Shown: one piece after another, positions 28,597 through 39,986 of the stretch
How the letters are laid out: every line of letters starts with the position of its first letter
How positions within the stretch are numbered: the first letter of the stretch is position 1
Assembly (NCBI GenBank): GCA_016278325.1
Contig: JADQCB010000018.1
Coordinates: forward strand, 25,596 to 89,595
Length of the DNA: 64,000 nt
DNA from: Actibacterium sp.
GTDB taxonomy: Bacteria; Pseudomonadota; Alphaproteobacteria; Rhodobacterales; Rhodobacteraceae
Reading direction: 5' to 3'
Made by a program: the position numbers and the translations under genes
The notes under the pieces: generated by a model
What the model was told of the DNA's origin: nothing
The model's input: only the letters and a program-made list of their open reading frames with translations
The model's database searches: none

Positions 28597-31500
28597 CGCG
28601 TCACGGTCACGCGGCCTGTGCCGGTCCAGGCGCGGCGGTCGGGGCGATACATGTCCTCGACCGAGGCGGCCGGGTGATGATACACGCCCGGCGTGGCCGC
28701 CCGCACGATATAGGCCAGCCGGAACGCCGACTTTTCGCGCCAGTCCACTGCGGCGAGAAACCGGTCCTGCCGGAATTCGGTGTTGCGCGTCTCCTCGACC
28801 ACATCCAGCCAGTCCAGCGCGCGGATGTCGCCCCCGCGCAGAAGGTCGGGGTTGTCGATCTCGAACCCGGCCGGCAAGGGGTCTCGGATCATCAGGCGAG
28901 CCTCTGCGGGTTCCAGCGGGGTGACCTCGATCACGGTCACAAGGCGGGTGCCGGCGGTCACCGTCGCCGGATCGGCGCGGGCGCCTTGCATGGTGAAATA
29001 GCTGCGCGCGATGGCATAGCCATTGCCGCCCGCAGGGCCCGGCCGGGCCGGCACCCCGAATGTGGTCAGCGTGATCTGCGTGTCGCGCCCCGACCCGTTG
29101 GTGATCGTCATCGGCACCGCCCGGGTGCGATCGTCGATGACCCGCACCAGCGGGCCGTCCACCGGGGCGCCATTCACGCCAAAGCCATCGCCCCCGGCGC
29201 GGTCGATCAGCGCGTTGGCGGCCAGAAGGGTCCAGGCTGCCTCTTGCGTCGAGGCGGCGCCGCGTCCCTGCGCGACAATCTCGGCAAGCCCGCCGCTTTC
29301 GGCTGCCGTCGATCCCGCTTCGGCCGCCAGGGCCAGCACCCCGGCCGCATCGCGGCGATCGGTGCCGTAATCGCTGCGCCAAAGCGGATCTTCCCCCCGG
29401 TTCAGGCGGGCGTCGGACATCGCCACCGCGCGCGCGAACATGGCGTCGGCGCGCGGCTGATCGCCGTAAGAGGCCAGCGCCGCCCCCAGCTGCGCCAGCG
29501 CCAGCGGCGTGGCGAAGGCATCGGCCTTGACGTCGGCGTAATAGCGCAAGTCGCCGATCGCGGCGGCGCCCTCGCGCGCCAGCACCATCAGCGCATAGGC
29601 CAGCGCCTCGCCGCCCCGATCGAAATCGGCGGCGTAATTGACCTGGTTTCGCAGGTTGTCCAGCGCCGCGCGGAAGGCCGTCTGCGGCACGGCAAAGCCG
29701 CGCGCGCGCGCCCGGCTGAGGAAATCGGTCACATAGGCGTCGAGCCAGAAATCGCCGGAATCGGGCTGCCACAGGCCGAAGGCGCCGCTGGGCGACTGAT
29801 TGGTCAGCACCCGGGTGATCGCCTGCTCGATCCGCGCGACGATCTCCTGTTGTTCGGCAAGCCCCATCGCACGCGCCACCTGGTCGAAATAAAGCAGCGG
29901 CATCGCCGTGCTGGCGACCTGCTCGGTGCAGCCATAAGGGTAGCGGTCGAGCGCCTGCAGCAGGCCCGGCGCATCGAAACGCGCCAACGGGCCGATCGCC
30001 AGCGTCGCGTGGCCGGTGCCCGGCCGCAGCTCCGCGAAAACGTCCCGCCCCAGGGCAAGACTGTCGCCGGCGGCCAATGGCAAGCGACGGGTGCGGGTCA
30101 CCTCTGGGTCGTTCACCTGAACCGGAAGCGACAGCGTTTTTACCAGTTGCTTTCCGGCCGGGGTTGTCAGGGTCACGGTGATCCGGTGCAGCCCCGGATC
30201 ATCCGCGCCAACGGGGATCGAAAGCGTGGCCTTGCCGGTCTCGTCGAGGGTCAGGCCCGACGGCACCGCGGCCCGGTCCAGCGTCACCCCGTCGGCCGAG
30301 ACATCCAGCCCCATGCGGCCGGCCGGGCCGGTGACATGGGTCATTTCCAGCAACAGGCGCGAGCGGTCCCCGGGGGCCATGAAGCGTGGCAGAGAGGCAT
30401 TCACGACCACCGGGTCGCGCACCAGGATGTCGGCCTGCGCCTGTCCCACGCCGGTTTGCGACCAAACCACCGCCATCAGCCGGATCGTGCCGTTGAATGC
30501 GGGCAGATCGAAGCTTGTCCGCGCGTAACCGTCGGCCCCGACCTGCACCGGGCCGGAAAAGAACGCGACCAGTTGCTCGGTCGGGGGCGGGGCCTGCATC
30601 CGCATCCGGGCCGCGGCATCCCCGCCCGAGCGGACCTGGCCCATGGCCCCGTTCATCCCGTCGATCAACCGGCCATAGATATCGCGCAGTTCCATCCCCA
30701 GCTTGCGCTGGCCGAAATAATGGCCTGACGGATCGGGTGCGGCGAACCCGGTCAGGTTCAGGATGCCGATATCGACCGCCGCGATCGTGGCGAAGGCCGG
30801 TTCGCCGGGCTGCACGCCCGCCACCTTCAGCGCGACGGGCAGCGGCCCCCGCGGGTCGGCCTCGGCCGGGGTCGCGAAGGCGGCCGAAAGTTGCCGCGGG
30901 CCGGGATCGACCCGCGCATGGGCCAGCCCCAGCGCGCGGGCCGGGTTGTGCCCTGCCGGCACGTCCATCGGACGGATCAGGGTGGCGCTGACATAGGCGC
31001 CGGGGCCCCAGTCATCGGTCACCGGCAGGGTCAGGGTGTTCTCGCCCGCGGACAATTCCACCGGCTTCATGTCGATCAGGTGATTGGACATGACGGTAAC
31101 CAGTGCCCGGCCCGGATAGCGCGGCACGATGCGCAGCGTGGCGGTATCGCCGGGCGCATAGGCAGCCTTGTCCAGCGACATTTCCAGCATGTCGGGGGTA
31201 TCGGCGGTGCCGGCCGGAGCATACCATCCGGCCTCGAAATCCATCGAGGCGGCGGCATGCGCGCCCCCGACCTGCTCGACGACCAGTTCGTAATGGCCCC
31301 CGTCGACAGGTGCGGCGACGGACAGGCGCCCCCCCGGGATCAGCGCCTCGGCGCTGGCAATGCGGGTGCGGGTGGTCACCGGCTCCCAGTTCCAGTTGCC
31401 ATATTGGCTGTACCACTGATAGCGCGTGTCGATGCGATTGAGCGTCCAGCGCACCCGCATGTCCCGCGGCTGGAGATCGGGGCCGATGGCCAGCAGCTCG

Positions 31501-34037
31501 AACCGGGCCTCGGTGCCTTCGTCCACCACCCCCTCGAACAGCGGTTTCAGCCCGATCATTGGCCGGTCCGCGGTCAGGATCCGGGTCAGCCGGCGCTCGA
31601 CCGGGCGGCCGGAGCCTTCGGACACACGCGCAATGACGGTCGCGCGCAGCGGGCCGGACGGCGCCTTGATCCGGGGAAAGTCCAGCGGCACCGTCGCGTC
31701 GCCCCGCGCGTCGGTGTGAATGCCGCCGGGCAACACGTTCACCTGGCGTGGCGTCTGTTCGTCAAACCGGCCGAAGCGATAGCCCGGGAAGGCGTCGAGC
31801 GTGTCGGTGAGTTCCAGCGCGACCTCGCCCTCGACCCGAAGATCGCCGGCCGGGGCACCGAAAAGATAGCGCGCCGACAAGCTCAGCAAGGGCCGGTCGG
31901 TCGGGCGCAGCGGCCCGTCGGGCAGGCCGAGGTCGAAATCGATCCGTTCGGGCAGGAAATCCTCGACCAGGAACCGGGTGCTGGCCAGCGGTGGCGCATC
32001 CGGGTCGGTGTGCAGACCAAGCGCCCAGGTTCCGCGCGGAACGCTGGCCGCAAGATCCAGGTCGAAGACATGGCCGCCCTGCACCCCGCCCGGCGACACC
32101 GCCCGCGCATATTCCACCCCGTCGGGCCGGGTCAGGATCGCGGTCACCGGAAGATCGCCGATCGCCCGCGCGTCGGAATCGCGCGCCAGGGCGGTGGCAT
32201 GAACCGTTTCGCCCGCGCGATAGGCGCCGCGATCGGTGGTCAGGAACATGTCGATCGGCGGCGCGGGTTCGCGCCCGGCAACCCCGCGATCGGACAGGTC
32301 GAAGGCGGGCTCGGTCAGGGACAGGAAGGCAATGTCCCGCGCGCCATCGCGCACCATGACCAGCGCCGGCGCCGCGCCGCCGGTGCCGCGGGTCAGGCCG
32401 GGCGCAAAGACCGCGTGGCCCTGCCCGTCGGTTTCGGCGGTGCCCAGAACCCGGTTGGATCGCGACAAGAGGGTCGCGGTGATGCCCGGTTTCGGCTCTG
32501 CCGTGCGCAGCGAGCGGACGAAGACATGCAGCCCGTCCACCCCGCCCATCGTGGCAAGGCCCAGGTCGCTGACGATGAACCATTGCATCGCCGGCGGGGT
32601 CGCATAGGGGTCGGCGCCGGGGATCGAAGCGCGCAGGGCATAGATCCCGACCGGCAGATCGTCCAGGACATCGGCCATCGGCAGGCGCGTCGTCACTTCG
32701 CGGTTCAGATCCCGCTCAACCGTGGCGCTGCCTTGCCAGACCTGTTCGGCCAGGGTGTCGGTGAAATCCTGTTCCTGCCAGGGCGACAGGGGACGGCCGA
32801 AAAACCCGTCCTGCATCACCCGCAACAGGTTGCGGTCGGAAACGCGGCGCAACGCCAGATCGACCCGGTCCACATTCACCGTCACGATGGGCAGCGCCGT
32901 TTCACCCCCTCTGGGCAGCACGTAATTGCGCCCCGGAAAGCGCAGGGCCGGCGCGCGGTCGCGCACATATTGGGTGACGGTCACGTCCCTGGATGTCGTC
33001 TCGCCGCTGGCCGCGGGCAATCCCCGGCGGAAGGTGAGGCGATAGCGTTCGCCATGCACGACCCCCTCGATGCAGAGCCGGCGCTCCTGCCGGGTGACGG
33101 CGAGCCCCGGCTCGGGAAGCTGGACATAAGGGGCATAATCCACCCCGGCGGGCACCAGGTCTTCGGAAAACGTCGCGCAGATGCGCGGCGCCGCGCTGTC
33201 GCTTTCGACCTCGGTGCCGATGATACGAAAGCCGAATTTGCCGATCGCATCGTCCAGCATCGCGGCCGTGTCATCGCGCGGGGCAAGGCGCTGTGCCAGG
33301 CGCAATGCCGGGATCATGTCGCGCCCGCGCGCGACCTGCTCCAGCGCGCGGGCCATGAGGATCAGGGCATTGGCGCGGGTTTGCGGATCGGCGGCGCGCA
33401 GAAACCCGTTGACCGCGGCGGACAGGCCGCGCGCCGCGGCCTCTTGCCGGGCGGCGTCGTTGGCCCCCATCGAAAGCGAAAGCCCGGCATAGTCCAGCCA
33501 TCCCTCGGCGGAATCGGTCAATGTCAGCGCGGCAGCGGTGAAGTCCAGCGCGCCGGCCAGATCCCCGGTTGCCCGCGCGGCAATGGCGGCCTCGGTGAGC
33601 TCCGCCGCGGGCCGGCCGTTCGCGTAATGGTGCCGCGGCAACGCCTCGGCCAGGTCCCGCGCCGCTTGCAGGTCCGCGGCCCCGAGAAAGCCCAGCTTTT
33701 CGACCCGCTGCGGCACCCGCGCCAGCATCGCGGGGTCGGAGGGCAGCACGATGGCCGATAACGCACCCCGATAGGGCAGGCGCCCTGCAACCGAGGATTT
33801 CGGAAAACAGCTTCCCGAGCGGGTGTTGAAGGTGAAGGCGACACAGGTCGCATCGCCCAGGCAGGCCCGTTCGCAGGCTTCGAAGCTGCTGTCGAAGATG
33901 GACCGGATGTCGCCGCCCGGAAAATCCGTGTCGCGCGCGACGGCGATATGCCGCCCGGGCACCGGGCCGGGGGCCTGTTGGGCCTCTGCGGCCGGGGCAA
34001 GAAGGACAAGCAGGACGGAAAACAGAATGCGGCGCAT
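28593..34037 (-). CDS. Bacterial alpha-2-macroglobulin family protein
   Basis: 1814 residues. A signal peptide (ILFSVLLVLLAPAAEAQ) without a lipobox Cys suggests a soluble periplasmic or otherwise anchored protein. Near residues 40-85 is a PAN/apple-like segment (FEACERACLGDATCVAFTFN). Macroglobulin-like domains fill the middle. The thioester motif is intact: Cys1370-Thr-Glu-Gln1373 in PYGCTEQ, which forms the protease-trapping bond. Coupling to pbpC (ATGA overlap) is the well-known yfhM-pbpC type pairing, proposed to guard the cell wall while PBP1C repairs it. It is divergent from the hybrid kinase gene. Confidence 0.92.
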   Translation of the reverse strand: MRRILFSVLLVLLAPAAEAQQAPGPVPGRHIAVARDTDFPGGDIRSIFDSSFEACERACLGDATCVAFTFNTRSGSCFPKSSVAGRLPYRGALSAIVLPSDPAMLARVPQRVEKLGFLGAADLQAARDLAEALPRHHYANGRPAAELTEAAIAARATGDLAGALDFTAAALTLTDSAEGWLDYAGLSLSMGANDAARQEAAARGLSAAVNGFLRAADPQTRANALILMARALEQVARGRDMIPALRLAQRLAPRDDTAAMLDDAIGKFGFRIIGTEVESDSAAPRICATFSEDLVPAGVDYAPYVQLPEPGLAVTRQERRLCIEGVVHGERYRLTFRRGLPAASGETTSRDVTVTQYVRDRAPALRFPGRNYVLPRGGETALPIVTVNVDRVDLALRRVSDRNLLRVMQDGFFGRPLSPWQEQDFTDTLAEQVWQGSATVERDLNREVTTRLPMADVLDDLPVGIYALRASIPGADPYATPPAMQWFIVSDLGLATMGGVDGLHVFVRSLRTAEPKPGITATLLSRSNRVLGTAETDGQGHAVFAPGLTRGTGGAAPALVMVRDGARDIAFLSLTEPAFDLSDRGVAGREPAPPIDMFLTTDRGAYRAGETVHATALARDSDARAIGDLPVTAILTRPDGVEYARAVSPGGVQGGHVFDLDLAASVPRGTWALGLHTDPDAPPLASTRFLVEDFLPERIDFDLGLPDGPLRPTDRPLLSLSARYLFGAPAGDLRVEGEVALELTDTLDAFPGYRFGRFDEQTPRQVNVLPGGIHTDARGDATVPLDFPRIKAPSGPLRATVIARVSEGSGRPVERRLTRILTADRPMIGLKPLFEGVVDEGTEARFELLAIGPDLQPRDMRVRWTLNRIDTRYQWYSQYGNWNWEPVTTRTRIASAEALIPGGRLSVAAPVDGGHYELVVEQVGGAHAAASMDFEAGWYAPAGTADTPDMLEMSLDKAAYAPGDTATLRIVPRYPGRALVTVMSNHLIDMKPVELSAGENTLTLPVTDDWGPGAYVSATLIRPMDVPAGHNPARALGLAHARVDPGPRQLSAAFATPAEADPRGPLPVALKVAGVQPGEPAFATIAAVDIGILNLTGFAAPDPSGHYFGQRKLGMELRDIYGRLIDGMNGAMGQVRSGGDAAARMRMQAPPPTEQLVAFFSGPVQVGADGYARTSFDLPAFNGTIRLMAVVWSQTGVGQAQADILVRDPVVVNASLPRFMAPGDRSRLLLEMTHVTGPAGRMGLDVSADGVTLDRAAVPSGLTLDETGKATLSIPVGADDPGLHRITVTLTTPAGKQLVKTLSLPVQVNDPEVTRTRRLPLAAGDSLALGRDVFAELRPGTGHATLAIGPLARFDAPGLLQALDRYPYGCTEQVASTAMPLLYFDQVARAMGLAEQQEIVARIEQAITRVLTNQSPSGAFGLWQPDSGDFWLDAYVTDFLSRARARGFAVPQTAFRAALDNLRNQVNYAADFDRGGEALAYALMVLAREGAAAIGDLRYYADVKADAFATPLALAQLGAALASYGDQPRADAMFARAVAMSDARLNRGEDPLWRSDYGTDRRDAAGVLALAAEAGSTAAESGGLAEIVAQGRGAASTQEAAWTLLAANALIDRAGGDGFGVNGAPVDGPLVRVIDDRTRAVPMTITNGSGRDTQITLTTFGVPARPGPAGGNGYAIARSYFTMQGARADPATVTAGTRLVTVIEVTPLEPAEARLMIRDPLPAGFEIDNPDLLRGGDIRALDWLDVVEETRNTEFRQDRFLAAVDWREKSAFRLAYIVRAATPGVYHHPAASVEDMYRPDRRAWTGTGRVTVTR

Positions 34038-34174
34038 GAAAATGTCTCCGGAAATTCGGGGCCGGCGAATGGTGCCATGGCCGGGCACGCGCGCGCAACG
34101 ATTCCCCGCTGGCGTTAACCCTGTCTTCACCCTGACCGAAAAGGATGTCTTCCACGAGGAATGCGGAGAACTGC

Positions 34175-36727
34175 ATGAACCTGAGCGAGAAACTGGCCGA
34201 GGAACGGCGCGGGCGGCTGGCGGCCGAACGCCTGCTGGAACAGAAGAGCCGCGAGTTGTTCGATGCCAACCGCAAGCTGGCCGCCCATGCCCGGACCCTT
34301 TCGGATGAAATCGTCGAGACCCGCCACGAGGCCGAGGAACTGCGCGGCCAGAACAGCCAGGTCCGCGAAGAGCTGGAGGAGGTGAGCCAGGCCTATGCCA
34401 TCGCCGAACGGCGGTTGTGGACTTCGCTGGAAACGATTCGCGACGGTTTCGCCGTGTTCGATACCAACAGCCGCATGATCGCCGCGAACCGGGCTTTCCT
34501 GTCGATCTTCGACGGGCTGGATGACGTTTCGCTGGGCGTGCGATACGCCGATATTGCCCGGCTGGCCGCCGAGGAAGGTATCGTCGATACCGAGGGCAGG
34601 ACCGTGCAGGGCTGGATCGACGACATGCTGGCGCGCTGGTCCGCCGAGGCGATCCCCGACAAGGTTATCCGGCTCTGGAACGGGCAGTATGTCAAGCTGA
34701 TCGATCGGCGCACGCCCGATGGCGACACGGTCAGCCTGAACCTCAACATCACCGAGATGATGCGCATGTGGGCCGCGGTCGAGGCCGTGCCGGACGGGTT
34801 CGTGCTGTTCGATCATGATGACCGGCTCATTATGTGCAATGACCGCTATCGAGAGATCTACGGCGCGTCGGCCGATGCCATAAGGCCCGGCGCCAGCTTC
34901 GAGCAGATCCTGCGCCGCGGTCTTGAAAACGGCCAATACCCCGAGGCCGTGGGCCGTGAAGAGGACTGGATCGGCGAACGGCTGATCCGCCATCATCGGG
35001 CCGATGGCATCAGCGAACAGGAACTGACCGGCGGGCGCTGGCTGCGCGTGCTGGAACAGCGCACCCCCGACGGCGGCGTGGTGGGCTTGCGGGTGGACAT
35101 CACCGAACAGAAGCAGCAGCAAAAGGCGCTGGACGAGGCCCGCGTCGCGGCCGAAGCGGCCAGCCGCGCCAAATCCGCCTTCCTGGCCAATATGAGCCAT
35201 GAATTGCGCACACCGATGAATGGCGTCGTCGGCATGGCCGAACTGCTGTGCGACACCCCGCTGAACGAGGAACAGCGGCAATGCGCCGAAACCATACGAA
35301 ACTCGGGCGGGGCGCTGCTGGCATTGCTGAACGACGTGCTGGATTATTCCAAGATCGAGGCGGAAAAACTGGTCCTGCATTCCGAACCGTTCGACATGGA
35401 GCGGACGATCCACGAGGTTGCGATGCTGTTGCAACCCTCGGCACAGAACAAGGCATTGGACCTGATCGTGGATTACGACATGTTCCTGCCCACCCGGTTC
35501 CAGGGCGATTGCGGCCGCATCCGGCAGATCCTGACCAACCTGATCGGCAACGCGGTAAAATTCACCGAGGCCGGCCACGTTCTGGTTCGCGTTGTCGGCC
35601 TGCCGGCAGAGACGCCCGGCCAGCAGCAGGTGCATGTCACGATCGAGGATACAGGCATCGGCATCGACCCGGAACTGCGTGATCACATCTTCGGCGAGTT
35701 CAATCAGATCGAGGATCAGCAGAACCGGAAATTCGAGGGAACCGGCCTGGGGCTGGCAATCAGCCGCCGGCTGGTCACGCTTCTGGGCGGCGAGATCTGG
35801 GTCGAGTCGGAAAAGGGCGCGGGGTCATGCTTCGGTTTCCGCCTGACGCTGCCCCTGGCCGAGACAGCGCGTTCCGACCCGCCGCGGCTGGCGCCGAGCT
35901 CGGCACGGGTTCTGGTGGTCGATGACCAGCAGGTCAACCGCACCATCCTCGATCGCCAGTTGCGCCAGGTCGGGCTCGACGTGAGCCTGTGCCGATCCGG
36001 CGCCGAGGCGCTGGCCACCCTTGAATCGCAGGAGCCGTTCGATCTGGTCGTCTGCGATCATCGAATGCCGGGCATGGACGGGGTTACGCTGGCCGCCAGG
36101 CTGCGCGCGCAGGGCTGCGCCGCACCGTTCCTGCTGCTGAGTTCCGGGCACACCGCGCTGGAAGAGGAAGACGCGATCGACCGGGTGATGACAAAGCCGA
36201 TTCTGCGCCGGGCGCTGCACCACGCGGTGATCGAGATGGTCGGCCCGGATGATGCGTCCGCGCATGACGCCCGCCCGCGGCGGATGCGGATCCTGGCGGC
36301 CGAAGACAATGCGACAAACCGCCTGGTGTTTTCACGCATGGTAGAGGGGCTGCACATCGACCTGAGCTTTGCCGAAAACGGCACCGAGGCGATCGAGGCC
36401 GTGCGCCAGCAGCGTCCCGATCTGGTCTTCATGGATATCTCGATGCCCGAACTGGATGGCAAGCAGGCCACCCGCGCGATCCGCGCCCGGGAGGCCGAGA
36501 CCGGCGCCGCGCCGGTGCCCATCGTCGCGCTTACCGCCCATGCGCTGGACGGCGACGCCGAGGACATCCTCGCGGCCGGTCTCGACCATTACCTGACCAA
36601 GCCGCTGAAAAAGGAGGTTATCGTCGACATGATCGCGACCTGGCATCCGCCCGGCTGCCTGCCGCTTGAGGGCGCGGCGCCGGATGCGACGATGCCCGCG
36701 CCGCGACAACTGGTCGGGGAAACATGA
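34175..36727 (+). CDS. PAS-domain hybrid sensor histidine kinase with two receiver domains
   Basis: 850 residues, with no membrane segment, so cytoplasmic. Order: N-terminal coiled coil (about 1-80); PAS domain (about 85-195); second PAS (about 195-310); HisKA with phospho-acceptor His342 (FLANMSHELRTPMNG); HATPase with DTGIGID and GTGLGLAIS; receiver 1 with Asp628 (CDHRMPGMDG); receiver 2 with Asp754 (MDISMPELDG) and LTKP. Both receivers keep the phospho-Asp and the later Lys. No separate output regulator is adjacent. The start at 34175 follows GGAG. It is divergent from the alpha-2-macroglobulin gene across 137 bases. Confidence 0.9.
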   Translation: MNLSEKLAEERRGRLAAERLLEQKSRELFDANRKLAAHARTLSDEIVETRHEAEELRGQNSQVREELEEVSQAYAIAERRLWTSLETIRDGFAVFDTNSRMIAANRAFLSIFDGLDDVSLGVRYADIARLAAEEGIVDTEGRTVQGWIDDMLARWSAEAIPDKVIRLWNGQYVKLIDRRTPDGDTVSLNLNITEMMRMWAAVEAVPDGFVLFDHDDRLIMCNDRYREIYGASADAIRPGASFEQILRRGLENGQYPEAVGREEDWIGERLIRHHRADGISEQELTGGRWLRVLEQRTPDGGVVGLRVDITEQKQQQKALDEARVAAEAASRAKSAFLANMSHELRTPMNGVVGMAELLCDTPLNEEQRQCAETIRNSGGALLALLNDVLDYSKIEAEKLVLHSEPFDMERTIHEVAMLLQPSAQNKALDLIVDYDMFLPTRFQGDCGRIRQILTNLIGNAVKFTEAGHVLVRVVGLPAETPGQQQVHVTIEDTGIGIDPELRDHIFGEFNQIEDQQNRKFEGTGLGLAISRRLVTLLGGEIWVESEKGAGSCFGFRLTLPLAETARSDPPRLAPSSARVLVVDDQQVNRTILDRQLRQVGLDVSLCRSGAEALATLESQEPFDLVVCDHRMPGMDGVTLAARLRAQGCAAPFLLLSSGHTALEEEDAIDRVMTKPILRRALHHAVIEMVGPDDASAHDARPRRMRILAAEDNATNRLVFSRMVEGLHIDLSFAENGTEAIEAVRQQRPDLVFMDISMPELDGKQATRAIRAREAETGAAPVPIVALTAHALDGDAEDILAAGLDHYLTKPLKKEVIVDMIATWHPPGCLPLEGAAPDATMPAPRQLVGET

Positions 36728-36769
36728 ATGCGGCGGGCAGACCGGCAATGCGCGCCGACATGGCCGGCC

Positions 36770-38809
<2,040 letters not shown>

Positions 38810-38883
38810 GGATCCTGCGTCTTTTGGGTCATCTGCTCTTTATGGCGACGACCATCCCATGCCGCGGCCGGCGGGGCAAGCCC

Positions 38884-39171
38884 TCAGGCGAAGGCGTAAA
38901 GGTTGTTGCCTATGACGATTCGCAGCGCATAGATGCCGATCAGAACGATCAGCGGCGCCAGGTCCAGCCCGCCGGTGTTGGGCAGGATCCGGCGGATCGG
39001 ATCATAGATCGGTTCCAGTAATCGGGTCAGCCCGTCCCAGATCTGCGCCACCAGCGGCTGGCGCAGGTTGAGAACCTGGAAATTTATCAGCCAGCTCATG
39101 ATGATCTGGACGATCACGACGAACCAGACGATGTCGAGGATCAGCAGGATTATCTGAAGGATTGAAAGCAT
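38884..39171 (-). CDS. YggT family membrane protein
   Basis: 95 residues with two hydrophobic stretches: LQIILLILDIVWFVVIVQII near the N-terminus and APLIVLIGIYALRIVI near the C-terminus. Between them lies the conserved LEPIYDPIRRILPNTGGLDLAPL motif. This is a single-repeat member of YggT, an integral membrane family linked to osmotic stress and division-site membrane proteins. The start at 39171 is set by homology; an extended frame to 39237 is not supported. It is the last core gene before the mobile-element scar. Confidence 0.88.
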   Translation of the reverse strand: MLSILQIILLILDIVWFVVIVQIIMSWLINFQVLNLRQPLVAQIWDGLTRLLEPIYDPIRRILPNTGGLDLAPLIVLIGIYALRIVIGNNLYAFA

Positions 39172-39309
39172 GGGCGCGGATCTTTCCTGACTTCTTGTTG
39201 CGCCCCGACAGGTAAGGCCGCCGCGCGCCGGTGGCAACCGTCTAACAGGTCGCTGAAACAGTCATCGGGCTGGAGCGGTTTTCCTGCGGCAGAAACGACA
39301 GCCCTGCAT

Positions 39310-39360
39310 TGTCAACGTGCATTCAAAAGTGACCCGGCGTGATCATTTGAAAATGACCCA
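39310..39360. mobile_element. Remnant of an IS21-like element end
   Basis: The stretch opens with TGTCAACGTGCATTC and holds two imperfect 15-base direct repeats (39321-39335 and 39345-39359, both ending TGACCC, 12 of 15 identical). Multiple repeats of this form are typical of IS21-family termini. No istA or istB sequence remains, so this is only a scar. Family assignment is from memory of the terminal pattern. Confidence 0.45.
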
Positions 39361-39371
39361 CCCCAGCGGTA

Positions 39372-39425
39372 GCAAAGCCCACAGGCGAGCGGCCTCCAAA
39401 TAGCAGGCTCGCCTGTGGGCTTTGC
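39372..39425. repeat. 18-bp perfect inverted repeat (hairpin)
   Basis: Arms 39372-39389 and 39408-39425 are perfectly complementary, with an 18-base loop. The core is AAGCCCACAGGCGAG and its complement. The right arm is followed by TTTTG, so it could act as a terminator for rightward transcripts. It lies between the IS21-like end and the IS5-family remnant and probably came with one of them. Confidence 0.6.
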
Positions 39426-39437
39426 TTTTGCAGCTTC

Positions 39438-39986
39438 AGAGCCCGATTTGAAACTAATTGAGTGATTCCCGTCGGTTGTGATTCTGTTCGTTTGCGAAGC
39501 TGAACGGAGATCACGATGGCCTGGACCGAACTTACTCGCCGCCAACATGCCCGAGCGGGCGGCAAATATGCAAGCGATTTGACCGACGCGGAATGGGCGT
39601 TGATCGCGCCTTTGATGCCGCCTCTCAAGACGACGGGCCGTCCTCGCACGACGCGGTTGCGCGATGTTTTCGACGCGATCCTCTACATGGCGACGACCGG
39701 TTGCCAGTGGTGGATGTCAAAACTGCGCGACGCCCTGAAGGCCATCGGGCGCTGGACCGTTCAGGTCGTCAAACGATCCGACACCACCAAAGGGTTCGAG
39801 GTCCTGCCCCGCCGATGGGTGGTCGAGCGCACCCTTGCCTGGCTGGGACGATGCCGCCGCCTGTCAAAGGATTGGGAAAAATCCATCGCCAGCGCCGAGG
39901 CCTGGGTCACCATCGCCCACATTCGACGCGTCACCCGTCATCTCGCAAGGACATGAAAAGGCTTGGATAGTTTTGAATCAGACTCT
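39438..39986 (+). mobile_element. Internally deleted IS5-family insertion sequence
   Basis: Imperfect terminal inverted repeats of 19 bases (39438-39456 and 39968-39986, 15 of 19 matching, consensus AGAGyCyGATT..AAACTA) bracket a transposase remnant. The whole unit is only about 550 bases, against roughly 850 expected, so it has lost its middle and cannot move by itself. No convincing target-site duplication was seen at the outer edges. Confidence 0.72.
39516..39956 (+). pseudogene. IS5-family transposase, internal in-frame deletion
   Basis: The 146-residue frame has the normal N-terminus (DLTDAEWALIAPLMPP...RLRDVFDAILYMATTGCQW) joined straight to the C-terminal part (KLRDALKAIGRWTVQVVKRSD...RRWVVERTLAWLGRCRRLSKDWE). 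The middle, which should carry the first two acidic residues of the DDE triad, is missing; only the Glu of VVERTLAW remains. Full proteins of this type are about 250-270 residues. The frame is intact but the product would be inactive. Confidence 0.82.

Noticed and set aside
28597..29772. Upstream extension of the pbpC frame into the alpha-2-macroglobulin gene
   Set aside because: The PBP1C anchor begins at 28596 and the extension overlaps a better-supported gene in another frame.
30891..33761. 956-residue open frame opposite the alpha-2-macroglobulin gene
   Set aside because: Antisense shadow of a high-GC gene; no domain, no ribosome-binding site.
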